From NCBI GenBank assembly GCA_964612735.1, contig CAZTEB010000013.1, positions 1 to 21,037 of the forward strand: a stretch of 21,037 nt of DNA, in the 5' to 3' direction. The notes under the pieces are model-generated. The model ran no database searches, was not told the origin of the DNA, and worked only from the letters and a program-made list of their open reading frames with translations. This DNA comes from CAZTEB01 sp964612735 (lineage in GTDB: Bacteria; Patescibacteriota; Microgenomatia; UBA1400; PJMF01). Within the stretch, counting starts at the first letter, position 1. Every line of letters begins with the position of its first letter. The position numbers were made by a program, and so were the translations under genes. This document shows positions 15,004 to 21,037 of this stretch, piece by piece.

Positions 15004-15009
15004 TATACT
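15004..15009 (+). promoter_or_regulatory. -10 box of a leaderless promoter for the DHH gene
   Basis: TATACT ends 6 nt before ATG 15016. No Shine-Dalgarno sequence precedes the start. The bases 14949-15003 contain only an imperfect AACCA/TGGTT pairing and no other recognised signal. Confidence 0.7.
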
Positions 15010-15015
15010 AAGTGT

Positions 15016-15891
15016 ATGGACAGGAAAGTAATCGCCACCCATCATGCCCCCGATCTCGACGCCATTGGCGCTACGTGGATGCTTAAGCGCTTCGACTCAC
15101 AGCACTACGCCACTGCCAAAGTTGCCTTCGTCGATCCTGGCTCAACCATCACAGCTCAAGAAGCACTAGAGCATGACGCCACTCTAGATGAAGTGACTCA
15201 CGTCGATACTGGCTTGGGTGAGTTTGATCACCATCAGCCCGAACGTGGTCATCAGCGTATTAGTGCCAGCTCGCTGGTATACGATCATGTCTGCAAAGTG
15301 CACCCCGACCTCAAACAAGATCGGGCCCTAGCAGAGCTATCAGCGTTTATAACTGATATAGATCACTTTGGTGAGATTAACTGGCCGGAAGCTGAGCATC
15401 TTCGCTACGCACTAATGATCCATGAATTGATCAGGGGCATAGAGTTCACCGACCCTCACAATGACGAATCACAACTTCACTTTGGCATGACTTGCTTGGA
15501 TAGCGCCTACGCTACCCTAACTCTTCGCATCAAGGCTGAGGAGATCATCGCCACTGAAGGAACTACCTTTGACTTGCCATTTGGAGCTTGCCTAGCCTTA
15601 GAAACAAGCAATGATGACACCATTAAAGTAGCTCAAAAAAAGGGCTTCTCACTCGTAGTCCGCAAAGATCCCAAGCTTGGTAACATTCGCATCAAGCTCA
15701 GACCAGACACTAAAGCAGATCTCAAGGCCGTGCACGAGAAAGTTCTTCTCAAAGACACTAAGGGCAGCTGGTACTACCACCCTAGCGGCAAGATGCTGAT
15801 CAACGGCTCACGCAAACACCGCAATCAAACAGCTAGCCCCCTAAAGCTAACTGAGATAACAGACATCATCAAGGAGTCTTTTCATGCATGA
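15016..15891 (+). CDS. DHH-family predicted phosphoesterase
   Basis: 291 residues. The DHH-superfamily metal motifs are in order: THHAPDLDAIGATW (His9, Asp13, Asp15), HVDTGLG (Asp64), the name-giving FDHHQ (Asp71-His72-His73) and ITDIDHFG (Asp114, Asp116). Proteins with this core are Mn-dependent phosphoesterases acting on short oligonucleotides, cyclic dinucleotides, phosphates or DNA ends; which substrate applies here is not visible. The C-terminal half (LALETSNDDTIKVAQKKG, SLVVRKDPKLGNIRIKLRP, SGKMLINGSRKHRNQ) does not look like a classic DHHA1 domain with its GGGH motif, and may be a separate substrate domain. The TGA stop overlaps the start of the HIT gene by 8 nt. Confidence 0.75.
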   Translation: MDRKVIATHHAPDLDAIGATWMLKRFDSQHYATAKVAFVDPGSTITAQEALEHDATLDEVTHVDTGLGEFDHHQPERGHQRISASSLVYDHVCKVHPDLKQDRALAELSAFITDIDHFGEINWPEAEHLRYALMIHELIRGIEFTDPHNDESQLHFGMTCLDSAYATLTLRIKAEEIIATEGTTFDLPFGACLALETSNDDTIKVAQKKGFSLVVRKDPKLGNIRIKLRPDTKADLKAVHEKVLLKDTKGSWYYHPSGKMLINGSRKHRNQTASPLKLTEITDIIKESFHA

Positions 15892-16204
15892 AACTGAAGA
15901 AAAATCGGTCTTTTCCAAGATAATTGATCGAGAATTGCCTAGTACTATTAGATATGAAGATGACACATACATCGCCATAGATGATATTAGAGAAGACGCC
16001 AAAACCCATGTTTTAGTCATTCCCAAAGAACAGGTTGAGACACTTGGAGACATGAGCGAAGCAGAGCTCGGAAAACTCTTTAAAAGAGCTACCGAAATCG
16101 CCCAAGAATTACTTGGTGATAAGGGCTACAAACTAGTCATCAACGTCAAAGCTCCTTACCAGGAGGTCTTTCACGTTCATGTCCACATTCTTAGTGATGA
16201 ATAG
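15884..16204 (+). CDS. HIT-family (histidine triad) protein
   Basis: 106 residues with the triad HVHVHIL at 97-103 (nucleophile probably His99) and an N-terminal SVFSKIIDRELPSTIRYEDD segment like the HINT branch, followed by DDIREDAKTHVLVIPKE. HINT proteins hydrolyse nucleoside phosphoramidates or related adenylates. The Cys pair found near the N-terminus of many bacterial HIT proteins is absent (Ser instead), and the usual GQ before the triad is PYQ. A clear AAGGAG lies 7 nt before ATG 15884 inside the DHH gene, so the two genes overlap by 8 nt and form an operon. Confidence 0.88.
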   Translation: MHETEEKSVFSKIIDRELPSTIRYEDDTYIAIDDIREDAKTHVLVIPKEQVETLGDMSEAELGKLFKRATEIAQELLGDKGYKLVINVKAPYQEVFHVHVHILSDE

Positions 16205-16231
16205 ATGGCTGCTTTCTTGAGAAAAATACGA

Positions 16232-16237
16232 TATAAT
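16232..16237 (+). promoter_or_regulatory. -10 box for rpsU
   Basis: A perfect TATAAT lies 59 nt before the rpsU ATG. Transcription from about 16244 gives a leader of roughly 50 nt with a strong Shine-Dalgarno sequence, unlike the leaderless genes. The -35 region is weak. Confidence 0.6.
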
Positions 16238-16280
16238 ACTGACCTTGACGAAAGAGCAATATACATTTGAAACACCCTGG

Positions 16281-16290
16281 GGGGAGGTGA
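16281..16290 (+). promoter_or_regulatory. Strong Shine-Dalgarno sequence of rpsU with possible masking stem
   Basis: GGGGAGGTGA is an almost complete anti-Shine-Dalgarno match, 6 nt before ATG 16297. An upstream CACC (16273-16276) could pair with its GGTG (16286-16289), which would partly hide the site. Confidence 0.6.
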
Positions 16291-16296
16291 TGTCAC

Positions 16297-16548
16297 ATGC
16301 CAATAGTCATTAAAGCACAAGGCAGCGATTCAACTAATGATGTCATCCGCAAGTTTAAGAAAGCTGCGGCCAGCAGTAACGTGGTTCAAATCGCCAAAGA
16401 CAGACGCTACTTCCAGAAACCTTCAAAGATTAGAGCTCAAAAGAAAATTGAAAGAAACCGACTCAGGAAAAAAGTTCGTATTCTTAAAAATCTTAAGAAC
16501 ACGTCTCCCGAATCACTCGCTCGAATCAGAGAGCGACTTCAAGAGTAG
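16297..16548 (+). CDS. rpsU: Small ribosomal subunit protein bS21
   Basis: 83 residues, slightly longer than the classic S21 of about 60-70. The start MPIVIKAQGSDSTNDVIRKF followed by KKAAASSNVVQIAKDRRYF and the basic KKIERNRLRKKVRI tail are typical. S21 sits near the mRNA exit side of the 30S platform and helps initiation. The strong Shine-Dalgarno sequence decides this start. The TAG stop directly abuts the stop codon of the minus-strand gene that follows (no intervening base). Confidence 0.92.
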   Translation: MPIVIKAQGSDSTNDVIRKFKKAAASSNVVQIAKDRRYFQKPSKIRAQKKIERNRLRKKVRILKNLKNTSPESLARIRERLQE

Positions 16549-17049
16549 TTACTTCTTTCGAGCTTTCACTTTAGCAGAAACGGTAAAGTCCCATTGATCG
16601 CCATCACTAGTATCAAAACTAGTTGAGTTGGTGAGTTGGTAATAGTTGACGAGATGATTGCTGAGGGTCTCCTCAATCTCTTTCTTTTGTTCATTAATCT
16701 CACCTATCTGCACTTTGATAGAAGTGACTTGTGGATCCGCTTGAAGCTTGGCTCGTCTATCCTTTAGCTGTACAGCATACTGAGCCACCTGCTCCTCAGC
16801 TTCAGCCAACTCCTGGTCATTGCTAAAAACGTTTTTAAGACTTTCACGCTTCTCTTTGAGCTTGCGTTTAAGATCCTCAAGCTGCTGAGCATTGCGCTCA
16901 ATGACATTTTGGAGCGAGTTAAGCGTGTCTGCTAATTGGTCTGAGGCGGCAACTTCATCGTCGGCGTCTGCGACAGTGGCAGGATCACTAGCAGCTTGCA
17001 ACGCATCTTGCGCTAAGTCGTCACTGGTTTTCGTTTGATCATCTGACAT
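16549..17049 (-). CDS. Acidic coiled-coil protein of unknown function
   Basis: 166 residues. I do not recognise the family. The first 45 residues are acidic and low in complexity (SDDQTKTSDDLAQDALQAAS and more Asp/Ala-rich sequence). Residues about 40-135 have heptad-like spacing of Leu, Val and Ile with many Lys, Glu and Gln (SLQNVIERNAQQLEDLKRKL), which indicates a long coiled coil. The C-terminus is basic (VSAKVKARKK). There is no signal peptide or membrane segment. The stop touches the rpsU stop with no gap. Transcription should start in the 96-bp divergent region shared with pyk; a TATACA at 17083-17088 on this strand is a possible -10 box. Codon use and uninterrupted length support a real gene. 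Confidence 0.75.
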   Translation of the reverse strand: MSDDQTKTSDDLAQDALQAASDPATVADADDEVAASDQLADTLNSLQNVIERNAQQLEDLKRKLKEKRESLKNVFSNDQELAEAEEQVAQYAVQLKDRRAKLQADPQVTSIKVQIGEINEQKKEIEETLSNHLVNYYQLTNSTSFDTSDGDQWDFTVSAKVKARKK

Positions 17050-17145
17050 AGATACTTTCTAGATACTTAGTAAGCCAGCTACTGTATAGCACATTTACCC
17101 AAGCTACCACTAGTCACAATCACCTCAGGTTCTTATACTGTACCT
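17050..17145. promoter_or_regulatory. Divergent promoter region between the coiled-coil gene and pyk
   Basis: 96 bp between two start codons. On the plus strand TATACT (17134-17139) ends 6 nt before the pyk ATG, with TAGTCA (17111-17116, four of six -35 positions) 17 bp upstream. On the minus strand TATACA (17088-17083) is a possible -10 box for the coiled-coil gene. The pyk side has no Shine-Dalgarno sequence and should be leaderless. Confidence 0.65.
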
Positions 17146-18558
17146 ATGCAGAAAAAAACCAAGGTAGTTGCAACTATAGGCCCAGCAACCTCAAGCGAGA
17201 GTGTCTTAACGGAGATGATCTCAACAGGTATGAATGTAGCGCGGTTTAACACCAAGCACGGCACACCAGCTTGGCATAAGGAACACATAGAGCGGGTCAG
17301 AAGCGTTTCGAAGAAGATGGGGACACCAGTCGCCACGCTGCTCGACTTGCAGGGCCCTGAGATTAGAGTGAAGGTCGAAGCTGAGTTCGATGTAAAGCAG
17401 CACGACTTAGTCACGTTTGCCTCACCCGAATACACTAAGTCGAGACAGGTAGTGCAAATTCCACAGCAAGTCATAGAAGCTCTCTCAGTTAATGATCAAA
17501 TTATCCTCGAGGATGGTGCTTGCGAATTTAGAGTAAGTGAGGTTCAGGGCACTCATATCGTAGCCACGTCACTCATGGACTGCACAGTAAAAGACAGCAA
17601 AACCATGAATGTACCACTTACTGAGTTGGAGATGCCTCCACTTACGGAGAAAGATGTCACTTTTTTAGAAGCAGTAAGCCCTAGCTCGATTGATTTTGTG
17701 GCGCTATCATTTGTGCGAACACAGCGTGACATCACACTACTTAGAGAGCGCCTTGAAAAACTACGCATGGATGCCCACATCGTAGCCAAGATCGAAAATA
17801 GAGCTGCTCTGGATAACATCGATGACATCATCGCAGCCAGTGACGCCATCATGATAGCTAGGGGTGACCTGGGCGTGGAAATCCCATACGAAGAACTCAT
17901 TTTTTGGCAAAAAACCTTGATAGAAAAATGCCGTGCGGCAGCTAGACCGGTTATCACTGCCACCCAAATGCTTAAGTCAATGGTAACTGAGCCACAGCCA
18001 ACTCGAGCAGAAGTGAGTGACATAGCTCACGCTATCTACGATGGTACAGATGCCGTTATGCTTTCAGAAGAAACAACCATTGGTGCTTATCCAGTCAAGG
18101 CAGTACAGGTTCAGGCTAAGATAGCACAGTACAATGAACAGAAAGCTCATCCTGCCACCATACCAGAATCAGACGATAGAATGAGAAACCACTGTGTTCC
18201 TGCTTTGACACGAGCAGTAGAAGGACTCATCACCAACTCAGACTACAACATCGACACGATTGTGTGCTTCACAGAGACAGGCAAGACAGCTAGACTGCTG
18301 TCCCGCTATAGACTCAAGGTGCCAATTCATGCAGTCACCAGCACCATTAGCACCCAAAGGAAGCTGGCATTAGTGTACGGCATCGAAAGTACTCGCATAT
18401 CCCTGCCGGAGAGAAGAATCGACGCTTCGGAGAACTTGCTTGAGCTCTTCAAAGATAAGGGCATAGCGACTGCTGGCCAAACTATAGCACTGGTGCACGG
18501 CACTCTTTGGAAGCATCCCGGCCTAACTAATACCGTATCAATTCTCGACGTTACGTAA
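17146..18558 (+). CDS. pyk: Pyruvate kinase with unusual cation-site motif
   Basis: 470 residues, normal length. It converts phosphoenolpyruvate and ADP to pyruvate and ATP. Landmarks are KTKVVATIGPATSS, LLDLQGPEIRV (66-75), the catalytic-lysine strand HIVAKIENRAALDNIDDI, the metal site IMIARGDLGVEIPYEEL, and PVITATQMLKSM. The C-terminal domain has TETGKTARLLSRYR and ends in HGTLWKHPGLTNTVSIL. The motif NFSHG, whose Asn and Ser bind potassium in the muscle enzyme, is NTKHG here (35-39), so Ser is replaced by Lys37. The neighbouring LDLQGPEIRV keeps Glu but has the Leu-Gln and Val that accompany Lys in potassium-independent enzymes. A leaderless TATACT promoter sits 6 nt upstream. Confidence 0.95.
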   Translation: MQKKTKVVATIGPATSSESVLTEMISTGMNVARFNTKHGTPAWHKEHIERVRSVSKKMGTPVATLLDLQGPEIRVKVEAEFDVKQHDLVTFASPEYTKSRQVVQIPQQVIEALSVNDQIILEDGACEFRVSEVQGTHIVATSLMDCTVKDSKTMNVPLTELEMPPLTEKDVTFLEAVSPSSIDFVALSFVRTQRDITLLRERLEKLRMDAHIVAKIENRAALDNIDDIIAASDAIMIARGDLGVEIPYEELIFWQKTLIEKCRAAARPVITATQMLKSMVTEPQPTRAEVSDIAHAIYDGTDAVMLSEETTIGAYPVKAVQVQAKIAQYNEQKAHPATIPESDDRMRNHCVPALTRAVEGLITNSDYNIDTIVCFTETGKTARLLSRYRLKVPIHAVTSTISTQRKLALVYGIESTRISLPERRIDASENLLELFKDKGIATAGQTIALVHGTLWKHPGLTNTVSILDVT

Positions 18559-18576
18559 CATCGAACAAGGAGGCAT

Positions 18577-18882
18577 ATGCCAAAAAAATCAGGAGGTTTA
18601 TTCACATTACTCAGCGGTGTCGCTATGGGGGCTGCAGCCGTATTTCTTTCAAAAAAAGAGAACAGAGATAAAGCTAGTAAGGCACTTCATCAAGCTGGAG
18701 AAGAAATTGAGCAAGCCGTTAATGACTATAAAAAAGACCCTGAGGCTTTCAAAAAGAGAGTAGTCAAAAAAGGTAAGGCGGTCGCCAGAAAGGCTACCAC
18801 CACTGCTAAAAAATCTGTTAAGAAAACTACTAAGAAAAAAACAACAGCCAAAAAGAAGACTGCATCTAAAAAGAAATCATAG
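18577..18882 (+). CDS. Small lysine-rich protein with N-terminal hydrophobic segment
   Basis: 101 residues. A hydrophobic stretch (about 7-25, GGLFTLLSGVAMGAAAVFLS) is followed by a charged, probably helical middle (NRDKASKALHQAGEEIEQAV) and a tail from about residue 60 made almost only of Lys, Ala, Thr and Ser with AKK/TKK repeats. The N-terminal part resembles YtxH-like small membrane proteins; the tail resembles histone H1/Hc1-like or nucleic-acid-binding tails. A strong AAGGAGG lies 5 nt before the ATG. It follows pyk by 18 nt, so it is probably in the same transcript. Its stop overlaps the end of the convergent GT gene by 6 nt. Function unknown. Confidence 0.75.
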   Translation: MPKKSGGLFTLLSGVAMGAAAVFLSKKENRDKASKALHQAGEEIEQAVNDYKKDPEAFKKRVVKKGKAVARKATTTAKKSVKKTTKKKTTAKKKTASKKKS

Positions 18883-20112
18883 CTTTGAGCAAGGTAGGTC
18901 GTGCCAACTACAAAGGTGCTGATCTACGTTTCCGTCTAGAAACTGCTCAAGATATTCTTGCTTTGCTTGCTGACCCAAAATGTAGCGCATGTTCCTAGCA
19001 GCAACTGCCACTCTAGGCAGTGCTAATACCCCTGTCACCAATATCATCGTCATTAGTAGAGAGGAAGAAAGAGCTTTGTTTCTATCACTCAAATATTGAG
19101 AACTCTTCATCAGAAGTATTAATAGAACAATAAAACCTGATAGAGCATATCTACTCGATGTGGGTGGCACAAACCACCATACTAGCCATTGAGACGCTGA
19201 AAATACGAGTAAAGCTTGTAGCCGTTTATCACTTGCTATTAGCCGCCAACATAGCACTAAACACGGCAATAAAATGATAATGAGCGGCGTAGTGTAATCG
19301 GCGGTAGTGCTCAGCTGAACCACTAGAGAGTAGGGTAGTGTTACCAATCTAGTAGTTACATACATCAAAAGGGAAGACTCTCCACCGATCTCAGCAAGCT
19401 TTGCTACATGAATAGATACTGAGTGCCAAGCATCGCCTGTGTAGTAGTAGCTACGCAAATACCAGGGTAGAGAAACTACTACAGAAGATACTAAAAAATA
19501 GAGCGCGTCACGAATTTTATTGGCACTCAGAAGCCAGACTATAACCAAAAATGCCGGTAGCAACAGTATGCTAAAAGCTTTGGTACCCAATGATAATCCA
19601 AAGGCTATTCCGGCAGTAGTGACCAACACTGAAGATCGTCTTCTGTGGGCGTGTAGTAATACCACTAGAGCTACAACTTCCCACATCGCCTTTGCGACAT
19701 CTACATAGAAGCTGCTTGCCTGCCAAGCAACTACTTGAAAAAGTGAAACTATGATTGCCGCGTAGAGAGACCAAGCCCTGTCCATGTATTGGCGTGATAG
19801 AGCATAACTAGCTGCAACTAAACTCAAACCAAAACTAAAAGCAACTAATTTAGCACCAAGCTCACCCATAAACATATAGCCAAGAAAAAAGAAAAGGTCA
19901 GAAGCCAGAGGATTTACGCTTTGATACAACTCGGGCATGTACGCAAGCCCACCAGTCTCTATAACACGTTGTGCAATTGGCAAGTGATACCATACTGCGT
20001 CGAAGCCTGTCTCAGGAACTAACACCCCAGTGCCGTGCATCGTCCAAATGAGCACAAGCACAACTATAGAAACTACTTCGATCTTCTTTGAACTCCACCT
20101 CACAGATAACAT
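18877..20112 (-). CDS. Polytopic membrane protein, probable GT-C type glycosyltransferase
   Basis: 411 residues with about ten hydrophobic segments, the first at residues 13-30. The first outer loop has GFDAVWYHLPIAQRVIETGG, in which Asp and the following Tyr-His match the acidic loop motif of GT39/PMT-like lipid-linked sugar transferases. Later segments have FYVDVAKAMWEVVALVV and GIAFGLSLGTKAFSILLLP, also usual in that superfamily, and SLPWYLRSYYYTG is a typical loop. Such enzymes transfer sugars from polyprenyl-phosphate carriers to cell-surface glycans or proteins. The short C-terminus carries two Cys (LCSWHDLPCSKL). The start is supported by TATGAT on the same strand 6 nt upstream. The substrate cannot be inferred. 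Confidence 0.75.
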   Translation of the reverse strand: MLSVRWSSKKIEVVSIVVLVLIWTMHGTGVLVPETGFDAVWYHLPIAQRVIETGGLAYMPELYQSVNPLASDLFFFLGYMFMGELGAKLVAFSFGLSLVAASYALSRQYMDRAWSLYAAIIVSLFQVVAWQASSFYVDVAKAMWEVVALVVLLHAHRRRSSVLVTTAGIAFGLSLGTKAFSILLLPAFLVIVWLLSANKIRDALYFLVSSVVVSLPWYLRSYYYTGDAWHSVSIHVAKLAEIGGESSLLMYVTTRLVTLPYSLVVQLSTTADYTTPLIIILLPCLVLCWRLIASDKRLQALLVFSASQWLVWWFVPPTSSRYALSGFIVLLILLMKSSQYLSDRNKALSSSLLMTMILVTGVLALPRVAVAARNMRYILGQQAKQEYLEQFLDGNVDQHLCSWHDLPCSKL

Positions 20113-20118
20113 GAGGTG

Positions 20119-20124
20119 ATCATA
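20119..20124 (-). promoter_or_regulatory. -10 box of a leaderless promoter for the GT gene
   Basis: Read on the minus strand, TATGAT is followed by CACCTC and then the ATG, the same 6-nt spacing as at four plus-strand genes (serS, prs, DHH, pyk). It lies in the 27-nt space behind the RND gene. No Shine-Dalgarno sequence. Confidence 0.6.
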
Positions 20125-20139
20125 CCCTAGGTGGTAAAG

Positions 20140-21036
20140 TTATGCCGAAGCTCTTACTCGTCGCTTTTTCTGAGCTCCTTCAGAGTTAGCAAAAAGCTCA
20201 ACGTAGAGAGTCGGTAGCAGGAATAAAATCAATAGACCGGACACTGATAGACCGGCAATGATGGCCCCACCCAACCCCCTCCAAAAGGGATCAGCAACGG
20301 TGATGGGGAGCAGGCCAATGCTCGTAGTGAGCGATGTGAATAAAATAGCTTCAAGGCGAGAAGAACAAGCATCTACTACAGCTTCAATAAAGGGTAGTCC
20401 ACTAGCAATGTTTTGGTTGATTTTTTCTATCAGCATTATTGAGTTATTTACAACGATGCCAAACAGTGCCAATACGCCAATCAGCGATGCAAACCCCAGG
20501 GGAATGCCCAGAATAGTAAAGTTGAAAAACACACCCGCCACTGCCAGTGGTATCACCACTAACACTAAAAATGACTTTCTAAATGAGTTGAGTTGCACTA
20601 CCATAGTGATTAGAATCAAGATGACTGACAAACCCATAGCCTGAATAATAGACTGTGTCGATTCTTGGTTTTCTTCATTAGCACCACCTACATCCCATGT
20701 GTATCCCACAGGAATCTCGTACTCACTAGCTACAGCTTGAAACTCAGCCAGAAGTGCTGGGGTAGCAACACCATCAGCTGCAGCTGTTACTCTGACTACA
20801 CGCCTACTATCTTCACGAGCTTTTGATGTCGGACTCGTTTCCAGCACAAGCTCCGAAACTTCCGCCAATGAGTAGCCACCCATCTGTAGTGGTAGCACCA
20901 GATTCTGCAACATACTAAGCTCAGTATCATCATCCGACAGCTTAGTTACTACGTCAATTTCTTGATCACCAAGCGTAATCGTGCCAGAATCAGCACCCGT
21001 GACAGCAGTTCGCAACCAACCAGCTACTTGTACAGC
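20140..21036 (-). CDS. RND-family transporter, C-terminal part (5' end outside window)
   Basis: 298 residues are visible; the frame is open to the window edge, so the start is not here. RND pumps are proton-driven inner-membrane exporters. The visible part begins in a periplasmic porter region, continues through PVGYTWDVGGANEENQESTQ, then enters the second membrane half: LSVILILITMVVQLNSFRKS, VLVVIPLAVAGVFFNFTILG, and the conserved GFASLIGVLALFGIVVNNSI followed by MLIEKINQ. RLEAILFTSLTTSIGLLPIT and GGAIIAGLSVSGLLILFLLP follow, as in the HAE1/AcrB type. The C-terminus is short and basic (KKRRVRASA). Outer-membrane partners are not visible, so the exported substrate and the pump layout are open. 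GT gene follows on the same strand after 27 nt. Confidence 0.88.
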   Translation of the reverse strand, partial: AVQVAGWLRTAVTGADSGTITLGDQEIDVVTKLSDDDTELSMLQNLVLPLQMGGYSLAEVSELVLETSPTSKAREDSRRVVRVTAAADGVATPALLAEFQAVASEYEIPVGYTWDVGGANEENQESTQSIIQAMGLSVILILITMVVQLNSFRKSFLVLVVIPLAVAGVFFNFTILGIPLGFASLIGVLALFGIVVNNSIMLIEKINQNIASGLPFIEAVVDACSSRLEAILFTSLTTSIGLLPITVADPFWRGLGGAIIAGLSVSGLLILFLLPTLYVELFANSEGAQKKRRVRASA

Positions 21037-21037
21037 C

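Noticed and set aside
14734..15015. Search for a tRNA, IS end or missed small gene in the largest gene-free stretch after proS
   Set aside because: No cloverleaf with a CCA-type acceptor, no inverted terminal repeats with target duplication, and no open frame with a ribosome site; only terminator-like hairpins and promoter boxes are visible.
17553..18023. Long minus-strand open frame inside pyk
   Set aside because: Serine-rich shadow of the conserved pyruvate kinase core with no promoter or family features.
18780..18880. Repeat-like AAG/ACT-rich DNA considered as a tandem repeat or mobile-element end
   Set aside because: It is the coding sequence of the lysine-rich tail; the repetition follows codons and is imperfect.
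1..21037. A hidden defence, CRISPR, retron or mobile system
   Set aside because: No direct-repeat array, reverse transcriptase, transposase, recombinase, toxin-antitoxin or restriction gene is present; nearly all coding space is housekeeping genes.

Overview
The window looks like a piece of chromosome from a small-genome bacterium of the Patescibacteria/CPR type, most like a Saccharibacteria relative. This is inferred from gene content and cannot be proved from one window. The signs are a class I (archaeal-type) lysyl-tRNA synthetase instead of the usual class II enzyme, a riboflavin kinase reduced to its kinase domain, divergent SerRS, PRPP synthetase and pyruvate kinase motifs, tight packing, and GC content in the middle forties by eye. 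TGA, TAA and TAG all act as stops (TGA ends secA, prs and the DHH gene), so the TGA=Gly code of Gracilibacteria/Absconditabacteria is excluded. Two runs of exactly ten N (in atpG and secA) mark assembly gaps.

Layout. 1-3650: 3' end of an F1Fo ATP synthase operon (atpA partial, atpG, atpD, atpC) closed by a terminator. 3661-4190: greA with its own terminator. 4240-7146: class I LysRS fused to a C-terminal B3/B4 domain, then an HD-domain hydrolase. 7178-8434: serS. 8478-11812: secA overlapping ribF. 11820-12719: PRPP synthetase. 12716-13019: promoter and a complete T-box attenuator controlling proS (13054-14733). 14734-15015: a gene-free stretch holding the proS terminator and a second, very stable hairpin with a U-tract that may be a small RNA or attenuator. 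15016-16548: DHH-family protein, HIT protein and ribosomal protein S21. 16549-17049 (minus): acidic coiled-coil protein of unknown function. 17146-18882: pyruvate kinase and a small lysine-rich protein. 18877-21036 (minus): a multi-membrane GT-C-like glycosyltransferase and the C-terminal part of an RND transporter that runs off the right edge.

The genes are mostly housekeeping: energy (ATP synthase, pyruvate kinase), translation (three aminoacyl-tRNA synthetases, S21), secretion (SecA), transcription (GreA) and cofactor/nucleotide supply (riboflavin kinase, PRPP synthetase). No phage, plasmid, CRISPR, IS or defence system is visible.

The most interesting system-level signal is regulatory. 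Six genes (serS, secA, prs, the DHH gene, pyk and the GT gene) have a -10 hexamer (TATAAT, CATAAT, TATAAT, TATACT, TATACT, TATGAT) ending 6 nt (8 nt for secA) before the ATG, with no Shine-Dalgarno sequence. Transcription should therefore start at or next to the start codon and give leaderless mRNAs. Genes with room for a leader (proS, rpsU) and several downstream operon genes instead carry clear Shine-Dalgarno sequences, so the window appears to use two initiation modes. Other points worth a second look are a GreA whose catalytic Asp is replaced by Tyr, the LysRS-B3/B4 fusion, the T-box with an unusual Stem I, the structured RNA at 14863-14948, and a pyruvate kinase with a Lys in its potassium-binding motif.
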